Assembly: GCA_031264545.1 (NCBI GenBank)
Contig: JAISDV010000167.1
Location: 1-11,703, forward strand
From: Oscillospiraceae bacterium
GTDB taxonomy: Bacteria; Bacillota; Clostridia; Oscillospirales; Oscillospiraceae
Direction of reading: 5' to 3'
DNA length: 11,703 bases
Shown here: one piece after another, positions 1 through 7,356 of the stretch
How the letters are laid out: each line of letters begins with the position of its first letter
How positions within the stretch are numbered: position 1 is the first letter of the stretch
The notes under the pieces: model-generated
What the model saw: only the letters and a program-made list of their open reading frames with translations
The model's database searches: none
Told to the model about the DNA's origin: nothing
Program-made: the position numbers and the translations under genes

Positions 1-454
1 GCGCCGATTTTTTCAGCTTGTCGCATTTATTGGCAACGATCACGAAAGGGCGGCCGCTGGCCTTGAAGCATTCGGCCATCGTCACATCGTCCGCCGTGGG
101 TCTGTGGCGCGCGTCGACGATCATGACGCCGAGGTCGATCAACCCCTCCTCCGCAAAGAAGCGCTCCATCAGCCGGCTCCAGCGCGCTTTCTCCGCTCTC
201 GAAACCCGGGCATAACCATAACCCGGAAGGTCGACGAAATAAATCCTCGCGTCGATGAGAAAATAATTGATGTGCACGGTCTTGCCCGGAGATGCGCTGA
301 CCCGCGCGAAGTTTTTCCGGTTAAGCAGCCGGTTGATAACCGACGATTTGCCCACGTTGGACCTGCCGGAGAACACAATGGCCGGCCGGCCGTCTGTGAT
401 AAAATCCTTGGGAGCCGCGGCCGATTTAATGAATTCGGCTTTGTTAACGTTCAT
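1..454 (-). CDS. engB: Ribosome biogenesis GTP-binding protein EngB (YsxC/YihA), C-terminus cut by window edge
   Basis: This is a small TRAFAC-class GTPase needed for late assembly of the 50S ribosomal subunit. The first 151 residues are visible, and the family is usually about 195-200 residues, so roughly the last quarter lies off the left edge. The G motifs appear in order: G1 GRSNVGKS at residues 30-37, the G2 threonine in PGKT at 56-59, G3 DLPGYGYA at 75-82, and G4 NKCD at 142-145. DLPGYGYA is the usual EngB signature. The ATG at 454-452 starts only 12 nt after the lon stop codon, and GGGGA just upstream serves as a weak ribosome binding site that overlaps the end of lon. Translational coupling with lon is therefore likely. 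The lon-ysxC order is well known in Firmicutes. There is no sign of damage in the visible part. Confidence 0.96.
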   Translation of the reverse strand, partial: MNVNKAEFIKSAAAPKDFITDGRPAIVFSGRSNVGKSSVINRLLNRKNFARVSASPGKTVHINYFLIDARIYFVDLPGYGYARVSRAEKARWSRLMERFFAEEGLIDLGVMIVDARHRPTADDVTMAECFKASGRPFVIVANKCDKLKKSA

Positions 455-466
455 GTCGTTTCCCCG

Positions 467-2899
467 TTACTGGCGCAGCGCGGCGGAGCAGACGGTCGCG
501 TCTGTGTCGATAAAAGGAAGCGCCTCGTCCTCTTGCGCGGCGCTGCGGACGGAGAAGCTGATGCTGCGGTTGAGCGCAATATCCAGAATCTTATCGACGT
601 GGTCGGTCGTGACAAAGTTGAGGGCGCGGCGCACGGTCTGGTCGATCTCTTCAAGATCCGTCTCGTTCTCCGCGGGGATAATCACCGTTTTGATGCCCGA
701 ACGCAGCGCGGCCATTGTCTTTTCGCGCAGTCCGCCGATGGGCATCACCCGCCCGCGCAGGGAAATCTCGCCCGTCATCGCGACGTCGCGTCTGACGGGG
801 ATGCCGGTCAGCGCGGAGGTGACCGCTATGCATATGGTTATACCCGCGGAAGGGCCGTCCTTTGGAACGGCGCCCTCCGGAAAATGGATATGGATATCCT
901 TGGTTTTATAGAAATCGCGCTGGATGCCGAGAACGTCCGCCCGGCTTCTGATATAGGATACCGCCGCTCTGGCCGATTCCTTCATCACGTCGCCGAGATT
1001 GCCCGTCAGCTCGAGACTGCCCGCGCCGTCGAGCACACTGGCCTCAACGTCCAGGACCGCGCCGCCGGCGCTGGTCCAGGCAAGGCCGCGCACGAGACCG
1101 ATCTCGTCCGACGGGGAGAGAAGGTCCGGCTTGAATTTCGCCGGGCCGAGCAGGCCCTCGAGCATCCCCGCCCTGAGGCTGAGGGATTTTGCCTGTCCGC
1201 CGGCAATGCGTTTTGCCGTTTTGCGGCAGATCGCGGCGATCTCGCGCTCAAGATTGCGAACGCCGGACTCCTTGGTATAGCGGGCTATAAGCTCCCTGAT
1301 CGCGTCGTCGCTGAGCTTCAGGCGGTTTGCGGCCAGCCCGTGCTTTTTGCGCTGTTTGGGAATGAGGTGGCGCTTTGCGATCTCGAGCTTTTCCTCGTCG
1401 GTGTAGCTGGAGAGCGTGATGACCTCCATCCTGTCGAGCAGGGCGCGGGGAATCGTCTCCGTTGTGTTGGCGGTGGTGATGAACATTGTATCGGAAAGGT
1501 CGAAGGGCAGCTCGATATAGTGGTCGCGGAAGCCGTGGTTCTGCTCGAAATCCAGCGCCTCGAGCAAAGCCGCGGCGGGGTCGCCCCTGTAATCGCCGGC
1601 GAGCTTGTCGACCTCGTCGAGGAGCATCAGCGGATTTGCGCTCCCGGCCTGTTCGATGCCGGCAATGATCCGGCCGGGCATCGCGCCGACATAGGTCTTG
1701 CGGTGGCCGCGGATTTCCGCCTCATCATGAACGCCGCCGAGTGAAATGCGCGCGAAGCGCCTGTTTGTCGCCCGGGCAATACTCATGGCGACGCTTGTTT
1801 TCCCGGTTCCGGGAGGGCCGACAAGGCAGAGCACCGTACCCTTCAGTCCGGGGGAAAGCTGCTTGACCGCAAGGTATTCGATGATGCGGTCCTTGACCTT
1901 CTCGAGGCCGAAGTGGTCGTCGTCGAGAACCTTGCGCGCTTTCGCGATATCGATAGACTCTCGGGTCTTTTTGTTCCATGGCAGCTCGAGACAGGTATCC
2001 AGATAATTTCTCAGAACGGCGCTTTCAGATGAGCCGGCAGGCTGCTTTGCCAGCCGGGAGACCTCCTTTAAAAGCTTTTCGGCGAGCTCGTCGGCGAGCT
2101 TGAGCGCGTAAATTTTTTTTCGGTATGCCTGAAAGTCCTCATAAGTCTCGTCAAATTCACCCAATTCGGCTTGGATCAGCTTCATCTGTTCACGCAGGAA
2201 GAAGTCCTTCTGCGATTGCGACATCTGCTCATGCGTACGCTCGTTCAGGTCCTGCTCGATGGAGAGCACAGCGATTTCCCGCGTCAAAAAGCGGCTGAGA
2301 AGCTGCACGCGGTGGAGGGGATTGAGCTCCTCGAGCAGCGCCTGCTTTTTCTCGGGCTTCATATAAATATTCTGGGCGATAAAATCGGCCACATAGCCGG
2401 GCTTATCGGAGTTTGCGATTTTGGCGAGCAGCTCCGGCGGCAGCGCGCCGAAAAGATGGGCATATTCGCCGAAGAGGGCCAGGCACTGGCGGAGCAGGGC
2501 CTCTGCCTTGGCGGAGGGATATCTGGCGTCGCCGTCCTCAATGGCGGACACCTCGGCAAAATGAAATGCCTCCCTCTCCTCAAAGCGGTTGATTCGCGCC
2601 CTTTTGTAACCCTCGACAAGGACCCGAACGCCTTCGGTCCCCGGAATGCGCAGAAGCTGCTTGATCCGGCAGATTGTGCCAATGGCGTAAAGATCCCGCT
2701 CCGCGGGAATTTCCTTCGAAATGTCGCGCTGGGCGACGATAAAAATCATGCGGTCGGCTTCGAGCGCCGAATTAAGCGCGGCGACGGATTTCGGACGTAT
2801 CACGTCGAAATTTATCAGCATTTCGGGAAAAACCGAAAGGCCGCGCATGGGCAGCAACGGGTAAGCCGCGCCCTGAACGGGATGTGCGATGTCGTTCAT
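467..2899 (-). CDS. lon: ATP-dependent protease La (Lon)
   Basis: This is a cytoplasmic, homohexameric AAA+ serine protease that degrades misfolded and some regulatory proteins. It is 810 residues from the chosen start, a normal Lon length. The N-terminal substrate-binding LON domain opens with YPLLPMRGLSVFPEM. A coiled-coil region follows, then the AAA+ module with Walker A GPPGTGKT (361-368) and Walker B LMLLDEVDK (424-432). The C-terminal protease domain has PKDGPSAG with catalytic Ser684 and GGLREK with catalytic Lys727. The 43-residue Ser-Lys spacing equals that of E. coli Lon (S679/K722). An in-frame ATG lies 36 nt upstream at 2935, but the start at 2899 is preferred because AAAGGAGG sits 5 nt before it and because the upstream codons overlap the hairpin at 2924-2947. 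The last 30 or so residues are a non-conserved tail. No separate lonB gene is present between clpX and lon, unlike in Bacillus. Confidence 0.97.
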   Translation of the reverse strand: MNDIAHPVQGAAYPLLPMRGLSVFPEMLINFDVIRPKSVAALNSALEADRMIFIVAQRDISKEIPAERDLYAIGTICRIKQLLRIPGTEGVRVLVEGYKRARINRFEEREAFHFAEVSAIEDGDARYPSAKAEALLRQCLALFGEYAHLFGALPPELLAKIANSDKPGYVADFIAQNIYMKPEKKQALLEELNPLHRVQLLSRFLTREIAVLSIEQDLNERTHEQMSQSQKDFFLREQMKLIQAELGEFDETYEDFQAYRKKIYALKLADELAEKLLKEVSRLAKQPAGSSESAVLRNYLDTCLELPWNKKTRESIDIAKARKVLDDDHFGLEKVKDRIIEYLAVKQLSPGLKGTVLCLVGPPGTGKTSVAMSIARATNRRFARISLGGVHDEAEIRGHRKTYVGAMPGRIIAGIEQAGSANPLMLLDEVDKLAGDYRGDPAAALLEALDFEQNHGFRDHYIELPFDLSDTMFITTANTTETIPRALLDRMEVITLSSYTDEEKLEIAKRHLIPKQRKKHGLAANRLKLSDDAIRELIARYTKESGVRNLEREIAAICRKTAKRIAGGQAKSLSLRAGMLEGLLGPAKFKPDLLSPSDEIGLVRGLAWTSAGGAVLDVEASVLDGAGSLELTGNLGDVMKESARAAVSYIRSRADVLGIQRDFYKTKDIHIHFPEGAVPKDGPSAGITICIAVTSALTGIPVRRDVAMTGEISLRGRVMPIGGLREKTMAALRSGIKTVIIPAENETDLEEIDQTVRRALNFVTTDHVDKILDIALNRSISFSVRSAAQEDEALPFIDTDATVCSAALRQ

Positions 2900-2912
2900 A
2901 GGACCCTCCTTT
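2900..2912 (-). promoter_or_regulatory. Strong ribosome binding site fixing the lon start
   Basis: On the minus strand AAAGGAGG lies 5 nt before the ATG at 2899. Nothing comparable precedes the alternative ATG at 2935, which is inside a hairpin, so this site decides the lon start. Confidence 0.8.
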
Positions 2913-2923
2913 CGCGGGTACTG

Positions 2924-2947
2924 AAAAAGCCGCATATGTGCGGCTTT
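2924..2947 (-). terminator. Rho-independent terminator or attenuator between clpX and lon
   Basis: On the minus strand a perfect 9-bp stem (AAAGCCGCA / TGCGGCTTT) with a 4-nt loop CATA ends in a run of five T. It starts 23 nt after the clpX stop codon and ends 24 nt before the lon ATG, just ahead of the lon ribosome binding site. No good promoter fits between the hairpin and lon. Lon and engB must therefore be expressed either by read-through or from a promoter upstream of the hairpin, for instance inside clpX. Leaky termination would lower lon expression relative to clpX. Confidence 0.75.
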
Positions 2948-2969
2948 AAATCCAAGCGCGTGCGCACAC

Positions 2970-4250
2970 TCAGGACTGGGATGAGGCCTTTTTCCGGATA
3001 ACCATCGGTGAAATACGGTTTTTCACGCAGTCGGCCGTGACGACGACCTTGCTGATCGTCGGGTCGGACGGGACCTCGAACATAATTTCCGTCATGAGAC
3101 TCTCCATTACGCTGCGAAGCCCGCGCGCGCCGATTTCCATTTTGATGGACTTGTCGGCGATCGCCTCGAGCGCGTCCTCCTCGAACACCAGCTCGACGTC
3201 GTCGTAATTGAGCAGCGCCTTATACTGGCGGGTGAGCGCGTTTTTCGGCTCCTTTAATATCCGGATGAGATCCGCCTTTTTGAGCGAGTTGAGCGGAACC
3301 GTCACGGGAAGACGGCCGATAAGCTCGGGAATAAGGCCGAATTTGAGCAGGTCGTGAGACTGGACCGCCTGCATGATTTCTCCGGTATCGCGCTCGGCCT
3401 TGCTTTTGATCTCCGCGCCGAAGCCCATGCTCTTTCTGTCGAGCCTGTTTTCGATGATCTTGTCGATACCGTCGAACGCGCCGCCGCAGATAAACAGCAT
3501 CCTTGAGGTGTCGAGCTTGATGAATTCCTGATGCGGATGCTTCCTGCCGCCCTGGGGCGGGACGTTGGCCACGGTTCCTTCGAGTATCTTCAGCAAAGCC
3601 TGCTGAACGCCTTCGCCGGAAACGTCGCGCGTGATAGAGGTGTTTTCACTCTTGCGTGAGATTTTATCCATCTCGTCGATATAGATTATGCCGTGTTCGG
3701 CCTTTTCGACGTCGAAATCGGCGGCCTGGAGCAGGCGGAGCAGGATGTTTTCAACATCCTCGCCGACATAGCCGGCCTCAGTCAGTGTCGTCGCGTCCGC
3801 GATTGCGAACGGAACGTCCAGCACCCTTGCCAGAGTCTGCGCAAAAAGGGTTTTGCCGCTGCCGGTCGGCCCGATGAGCAGGATATTGCTCTTCTGAATA
3901 TCCACATCCCCGCTGTCCCCGAGCGTGACCCTTTTATAGTGATTGTAGACCGCGACGGAAAGCGCGATCTTCGCCTTATCCTGCCCGATGATATAGTCGT
4001 CAAGGATCTTTTTTATGTCTGCCGGGCGCGGAAGACCGGCACTTTTTAAATCGAAGCTGCCGTTCGCGCCGTTTCCGGCCGCGGACGGATGCGGAGAAAG
4101 CTTGTAGCCCTCGTCGATAATACTCATGCAGAGACGGACGCACTCGTCGCAGATATACGAGCCGTTTCCGGCGATCATCCGTTCGACCAGAGACTGGGGT
4201 TTGCCGCAGAAGCTGCACCGGATGTTTTTGTTTTCTTCAAATTTAGCCAT
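2970..4250 (-). CDS. clpX: ATP-dependent Clp protease, ATP-binding subunit ClpX
   Basis: This AAA+ unfoldase recognises tagged or misfolded substrates and feeds them into ClpP. It is 426 residues, the normal length. The N-terminal zinc-binding domain has four cysteines (C12, C15, C34, C37) in CSFC...CDEC. A low-complexity linker follows at about 52-72. The AAA+ module has Walker A GPTGSGKT (127-134), pore loop GYVG (160-163), Walker B IIYIDEMDK (188-196), the RKH loop (236-238), the ClpP-docking loop MGF (275-277, the equivalent of the IGF loop), the arginine finger in LIGRLP (R313) and sensor-2 GARGLRS (374-380). It lies 41 nt downstream of clpP, with a weak GGGG site before the ATG, so the two subunits of the ClpXP complex are probably co-transcribed. 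It is complete, with no odd residues at catalytic positions. Confidence 0.98.
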   Translation of the reverse strand: MAKFEENKNIRCSFCGKPQSLVERMIAGNGSYICDECVRLCMSIIDEGYKLSPHPSAAGNGANGSFDLKSAGLPRPADIKKILDDYIIGQDKAKIALSVAVYNHYKRVTLGDSGDVDIQKSNILLIGPTGSGKTLFAQTLARVLDVPFAIADATTLTEAGYVGEDVENILLRLLQAADFDVEKAEHGIIYIDEMDKISRKSENTSITRDVSGEGVQQALLKILEGTVANVPPQGGRKHPHQEFIKLDTSRMLFICGGAFDGIDKIIENRLDRKSMGFGAEIKSKAERDTGEIMQAVQSHDLLKFGLIPELIGRLPVTVPLNSLKKADLIRILKEPKNALTRQYKALLNYDDVELVFEEDALEAIADKSIKMEIGARGLRSVMESLMTEIMFEVPSDPTISKVVVTADCVKNRISPMVIRKKASSQS

Positions 4251-4291
4251 AGATACCCCATGAATACAGGTTCTCAGAATATGGAATGCGG

Positions 4292-4873
4292 TCAGCGCTT
4301 ATGGATTATTTTATCGATGAGCCCGTATTCCTTCGCTTCTCCGGCGCTCATGAAATTATCGCGCTCGGTATCCGCGGCAATGGTTTCATAGGGCTTGCCG
4401 GTATTCTCGGCGAGCATTCTGTTGAGCCTTTCCTTCATATTCAGTATGCGCTTTGCCTGGATCTCGATGTCTGTCGCCTGGCCCTGGCTGCCGCCGGTTG
4501 GCTGGTGGATCATGATCTCGGCGTTTGGCAGCGCGGAACGCTTGCCCTTCGCGCCGCTGGAAAGCAAAAAGGCGCCCATGGACGCGGCCATGCCTATGCA
4601 GATCGTGCACACGTCGGGTTGGATATACTGCATCGTGTCATAAATCGCCATGCCGGCGGTGATGCTTCCTCCGGGGCTATTGATATAAAACTGGATGTCC
4701 TTATCGGGATCCTGCGACTCGAGGAAGAGGAGCTGCGCGACGATAAGGCTGGCTGTGGTATCGTTCACTTCCTCGGAGAGCATGACGATACGGTCGTTGA
4801 GAAGCCTTGAAAAAATATCATAGGAACGTTCTCCGCGGGCGGTCTGCTCTATAACATACGGTACTAAACTCAT
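4292..4873 (-). CDS. clpP: ATP-dependent Clp protease, proteolytic subunit ClpP
   Basis: This is a self-compartmentalised serine protease that forms a double heptameric barrel and degrades polypeptides unfolded by ClpX. It is 193 residues. The catalytic triad is Ser98 in GMAASMG, His123 in IMIHQP and Asp172 in TERDNF, the same numbering as Bacillus subtilis ClpP. The oligomer-contact and substrate-groove motif INSPGGS (64-70) and the handle-helix region around TGGSQGQATD are intact. The N-terminus starts directly at MSLVPYVIEQ without the long propeptide seen in E. coli. AAAAGGAG stands 8 nt before the ATG. The gap to tig is 115 nt and holds a possible hairpin but no convincing promoter, so expression from the tig promoter is the simplest reading. 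ClpX follows directly. Confidence 0.98.
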   Translation of the reverse strand: MSLVPYVIEQTARGERSYDIFSRLLNDRIVMLSEEVNDTTASLIVAQLLFLESQDPDKDIQFYINSPGGSITAGMAIYDTMQYIQPDVCTICIGMAASMGAFLLSSGAKGKRSALPNAEIMIHQPTGGSQGQATDIEIQAKRILNMKERLNRMLAENTGKPYETIAADTERDNFMSAGEAKEYGLIDKIIHKR

Positions 4874-4940
4874 TGCAATGCTCCTTTTGTAAAAATGATA
4901 CAGATTCTAAAAGACGATACCCATTCCCCGGAATAAATAT

Positions 4941-4978
4941 TCTCCGGAAAAAGGCCGCTGCCCGGGCTTTACCGGAAA
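4941..4978 (-). terminator. Possible hairpin (partial terminator) between tig and clpP
   Basis: On the minus strand AAAG-C-CCG pairs with CGG-C-CTTT around a GGCAG loop, giving seven pairs with one C-C mismatch. A run of five T follows. Outer CCGG boxes could lengthen the stem. It is weaker than the clpX-lon hairpin. It could end part of the tig transcripts, but the rest of the gap shows no good promoter for clpP, so read-through would be needed. Confidence 0.35.
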
Positions 4979-4988
4979 GTCTGCCCGC

Positions 4989-6383
4989 TTATTCCGCGGG
5001 TGCGGCTTCAGGCTGGGCCTCAGTCTCCGCGGCCGGCTTCTTGGCGGCGGGTTTCCTCGCGGGCTTTTTTTTCGCTTTTTTTTCTTCTTCCCCGGGCGCG
5101 TGATCGTGGGCCGTGGGAACGGCGGCGGCCATAATAAGGTCGTTTGCCTTCTTTTTCTTCATATCGTCGGTCATGGATTCGACGGGAACGGCCTGACTGA
5201 CCTGGTCGGCCGCTATGCCGTAAGCGTCGGCGATCTTCTTGACGGATTCCTCGAGCTCCTCGTCCGACACCTGGATGTCCTCCGCCTTCGCCACGGCCGC
5301 AAGCAGGAGGTCGGTTTTGATCTGCGCCTCAGCCTGGGGACGCAGCGTGTTCCGGAAAGACGCGGGATCCATGCCGGACATGCGGATATACTCCTCTAGG
5401 CGCATTCCGCGGGACATGAGGTTGCGGTCATATTCGTTCAGCATCACGCCCACGCGCTCCTCGATCATGGCGTCGGGAATCTCGCAGCGCATATTTTCGG
5501 TGGCCTTCTGCATAACATGATAGCCGAAATCCTCATCAACAGCCTGCGTGCGCTTCTCGATAAGCTGCTCCTTGATCGCGTCCCTGTAGTCGGAAAGCGT
5601 GTCGAACTCGGAAACGTCCTTGGCGAGCTCGTCGTCCACCGCGGGCAGCTCCGTCTCGGCGACCTCGTGGATTTTGACCTTGAACACGACGGCTTTGCCG
5701 GCGAGACCTTCATTGTAGTTCTCCGGGAAGGTGACGTCGATCGCCTTCTCCTCACCGGCCTTCATGCCAACGAGCTGCTCCTCGAAACCGGGAACGAACT
5801 GGCCGGAGCCGAGCTCGAGGCTTGTTCCCTCGGCCTTTCCGCCGTCAAAGCGCTTGCCGTCGAGCTGGCCGTCGTAATCGAGCACGACGGTGTCGCCGAG
5901 CCTGGCCTCGCGCGCAACGGTGGTCCGGCGGGCGTTGCGTTTCCGGATTTCTTCAATGTATGCGTCCACATCCGCGTCTGTGATGTTGATGGCTTCTCTC
6001 GGCGCTTCAATCCCCTTGTACTGGCCAAGGGTGACCTCGGGGTAAAGGGCGGTTTCAAAATCGATTGTAAGAGCCTTGTCGTCGCTGACGTCGTATGATG
6101 AAATTTCAGGCCGGCCGACAGTCGTCAGGTTTTCTTCCTTGACCGCGAACTCAAAGGCGCCGGGTGCGGCCGCGTCGACCGCGTCGTCATAGAAAAAATT
6201 TGCGCCGTACATACCCTCGATGACCATTCTGGACGCCTTGCCCTTGCGGAAACCGGGGACGGAAATTTTCTTCCTGTTTTTGACGTAAGCGCTGTTGACG
6301 GCTTCTTCAAATTCTTCCTTACTTAACGCGACCTGAAAATTGGCGGTGTTCTTTTCTTTCTTTTCAACGTTCCTGACGATCAT
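4989..6383 (-). CDS. tig: Trigger factor (ribosome-associated chaperone / peptidyl-prolyl isomerase)
   Basis: This protein binds the ribosome at the exit tunnel, shields nascent chains and speeds proline isomerisation. It is 464 residues; E. coli Tig has 432. The N-terminal ribosome-binding domain carries the signature GFRKGKAS (44-51). The FKBP-type isomerase domain spans roughly 162-242, with GDTVVLDYDG and the LGSGQFVPGFE segment. A helical C-terminal chaperone domain follows to about 420. The last 39 or so residues form a low-complexity Lys/Ala/Pro/Glu tail, which accounts for the extra length. The ATG at 6383 has TAGGAGG 8 nt upstream, and a good extended -10 promoter lies 61 nt or so before it. 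This gene leads the block tig-clpP-clpX-lon-engB, the usual grouping of chaperone and proteases in Firmicutes. Confidence 0.97.
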   Translation of the reverse strand: MIVRNVEKKEKNTANFQVALSKEEFEEAVNSAYVKNRKKISVPGFRKGKASRMVIEGMYGANFFYDDAVDAAAPGAFEFAVKEENLTTVGRPEISSYDVSDDKALTIDFETALYPEVTLGQYKGIEAPREAINITDADVDAYIEEIRKRNARRTTVAREARLGDTVVLDYDGQLDGKRFDGGKAEGTSLELGSGQFVPGFEEQLVGMKAGEEKAIDVTFPENYNEGLAGKAVVFKVKIHEVAETELPAVDDELAKDVSEFDTLSDYRDAIKEQLIEKRTQAVDEDFGYHVMQKATENMRCEIPDAMIEERVGVMLNEYDRNLMSRGMRLEEYIRMSGMDPASFRNTLRPQAEAQIKTDLLLAAVAKAEDIQVSDEELEESVKKIADAYGIAADQVSQAVPVESMTDDMKKKKANDLIMAAAVPTAHDHAPGEEEKKAKKKPARKPAAKKPAAETEAQPEAAPAE

Positions 6384-6445
6384 CGGGTTTTCCTCCTACT
6401 GTTTGAACCGGAATAGTCCGGAATCCGGCTAAGTCGAATTCCATA
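6384..6445 (-). promoter_or_regulatory. tig 5' leader with repeated TTCCGG boxes and a strong ribosome binding site
   Basis: From the predicted transcription start to the ATG the leader is about 61 nt. It contains CCGGATTCCGG and CCGGACTATTCCGG, two overlapping short inverted repeats that could form alternative small hairpins. The TAGGAGG ribosome binding site follows, 8 nt before ATG. Similar TTCCGG boxes occur before clpP at 4929-4978. Whether they bind a regulator is unknown. Confidence 0.4.
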
Positions 6446-6451
6446 GGCAGT

Positions 6452-6480
6452 ATTGTAGCAGATGAAACACGCAATTGCAA
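6452..6480 (-). promoter_or_regulatory. Sigma-70/sigma-A type promoter of the tig block
   Basis: On the minus strand the -35 TTGCAA (6480-6475) and the -10 TACAAT (6457-6452) are separated by exactly 17 bp, and TG precedes the -10 with one base between (extended -10). The predicted start is near 6445. I saw no CIRCE element and no CtsR heptad repeat near it, so there is no visible sign of heat-shock control by HrcA or CtsR. Confidence 0.75.
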
Positions 6481-6492
6481 ATACTTTGTGTG

Positions 6493-6519
6493 AACATTTG
6501 CCCAAGTTTGGGCGGTGTT
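6493..6519. repeat. Inverted repeat between the phosphoesterase stop and the tig promoter
   Basis: GCCCAA (6500-6505) and TTGGGC (6508-6513) form a 6-bp stem with a 2-nt gap. Outer AACA/TGTT can extend it across an internal loop. On the minus strand no T-run follows, so it is at best a weak terminator for the phosphoesterase. On the plus strand TGTTTTT follows, but no plus-strand gene precedes it. It could also be a protein-binding site upstream of the tig promoter. Confidence 0.35.
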
Positions 6520-6537
6520 TTTCGTGAATATCGGCGC

Positions 6538-7230
6538 TCAGGCGAGAATTTTGAGCGGCGTAAAATCAATGTGGTCGGCGGAGACCATTCTGTACTCGAC
6601 CCCCCGGAAAAGACCCTCGAAAACGTTCTGAAGGCTCTTTCCGTGAATATGTCCCGCGCAGCACATGCGCACCCCGTATTTCAGAAAAAGGTCCAGTATT
6701 TCGGCGCAGACGTAAGCGCCGTATTTCGGCGGATAATGCAGAAAGACGTATTTTGCCTTGTCTCCCGCTGCCTTCAGCGAGCTTTCCAGACGCAGCAGCT
6801 CGCGGTCCAAGATCCGCCTGTCGTGGTCCGAGCCCGTTTCCTCCTCATAAAACCAGCCGCGCGTGCCGCAGACCGCGGCGTCCCCGCCGTAAAAATAGCA
6901 GTTGTTGTTCAGGATATTAATGTCGGTGATGCCGTTTTTTGCAAAAAAGGCCATAGTCTTCGTCACCGTCGACCACCAGTAATCGTGATTTCCCTTGAGG
7001 ATGATTTTTTTCCCGGGAAGCCCGCCGATAAAGCGGAAGTCCTCCTTCGCTTCCTCCAGGTCCATCCCCCAGCTCAGGTCCCCGCACAAAACGGTGATGT
7101 CCTCGGGCTCGAGACGGGAAAAGGCTGCCCGCAGCCTCTCTGTGTGATTTTCCCATTTCGGGCCGAAAATATCCATCGGCTTGTTCGTCCCAAGCGAAAG
7201 ATGAAGATCGCCTATTGCGTAAAGTGCCAT
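6538..7230 (-). CDS. Calcineurin-like metallophosphoesterase (predicted phosphohydrolase)
   Basis: This 230-residue protein has the complete dimetal phosphoesterase signature: GDLH (D8, H10), GDLSWG (D51), GNHD (N81, H82), H165 in FLHYPP, and GHIHG (H194, H196). These residues bind two metal ions and hydrolyse phosphate esters. The substrate cannot be read from the sequence. There is no signal peptide or membrane segment, so it should be cytoplasmic. The reading frame stays open upstream to about 7440, but the ATG at 7230 is chosen because the protein begins directly at MALYAIGDLH, as this family does. GGGAG lies 7 nt before it and a good promoter lies at 7270-7298. Its gene is divergent from the kinase gene and lies in tandem ahead of the tig block, with a tig promoter between them. 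It is most like the stand-alone phosphohydrolases common in Clostridia. Confidence 0.88.
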   Translation of the reverse strand: MALYAIGDLHLSLGTNKPMDIFGPKWENHTERLRAAFSRLEPEDITVLCGDLSWGMDLEEAKEDFRFIGGLPGKKIILKGNHDYWWSTVTKTMAFFAKNGITDINILNNNCYFYGGDAAVCGTRGWFYEEETGSDHDRRILDRELLRLESSLKAAGDKAKYVFLHYPPKYGAYVCAEILDLFLKYGVRMCCAGHIHGKSLQNVFEGLFRGVEYRMVSADHIDFTPLKILA

Positions 7231-7269
7231 TTGAATTCTCCCGGATTTTTTTACAGGGCCTTGGATTTC

Positions 7270-7298
7270 AGTATACCGCGAATTGCCAGAATATTCAA
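7270..7298 (-). promoter_or_regulatory. Promoter of the metallophosphoesterase gene
   Basis: On the minus strand the -35 TTGAAT (7298-7293) and the -10 TATACT (7275-7270) are 17 bp apart, and the predicted start is near 7263. The -35 box lies inside the palindrome at 7291-7306. Confidence 0.6.
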
Positions 7299-7306
7299 TA
7301 GAATAT
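7291..7306. repeat. Palindrome in the divergent promoter region
   Basis: ATATTC and GAATAT form a perfect 6-bp inverted repeat around a 4-nt centre AATA. It covers the -35 box of the metallophosphoesterase promoter and lies about 15 bp upstream of the -35 box of the kinase promoter. This is the right place for an operator acting on both genes, though the sequence is AT-rich and could arise by chance. Confidence 0.45.
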
Positions 7307-7321
7307 AGACGGCTTTTGTCA

Positions 7322-7350
7322 ATGACTTCCGCGGGCAGTTGTGATAGAAT
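7322..7350 (+). promoter_or_regulatory. Probable extended -10 promoter of the kinase-family gene
   Basis: ATGACT (7322-7327, four of six matches to TTGACA) and TAGAAT (7345-7350) are 17 bp apart, with TGA directly before the -10. The predicted start near 7357 gives a leader of about 135 nt. A second candidate, TTGACA (7404-7409) with TACAGA (7427-7432), also has a 17-bp spacer. Its -10 is poor, and its use would remove most of the leader structure. Confidence 0.5.
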
Positions 7351-7356
7351 GCTTGC

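Noticed and set aside
104..1744. Long plus-strand open frame of 546 codons opposite lon and engB
   Set aside because: It is antisense to two clearly recognised genes in GC-rich DNA, where long shadow frames are common, and it resembles no known protein.
6384..6480. Heat-shock operators (CIRCE or CtsR boxes) before tig
   Set aside because: Neither TTAGCACTC-type nor GGTCAAA-type repeats are present.
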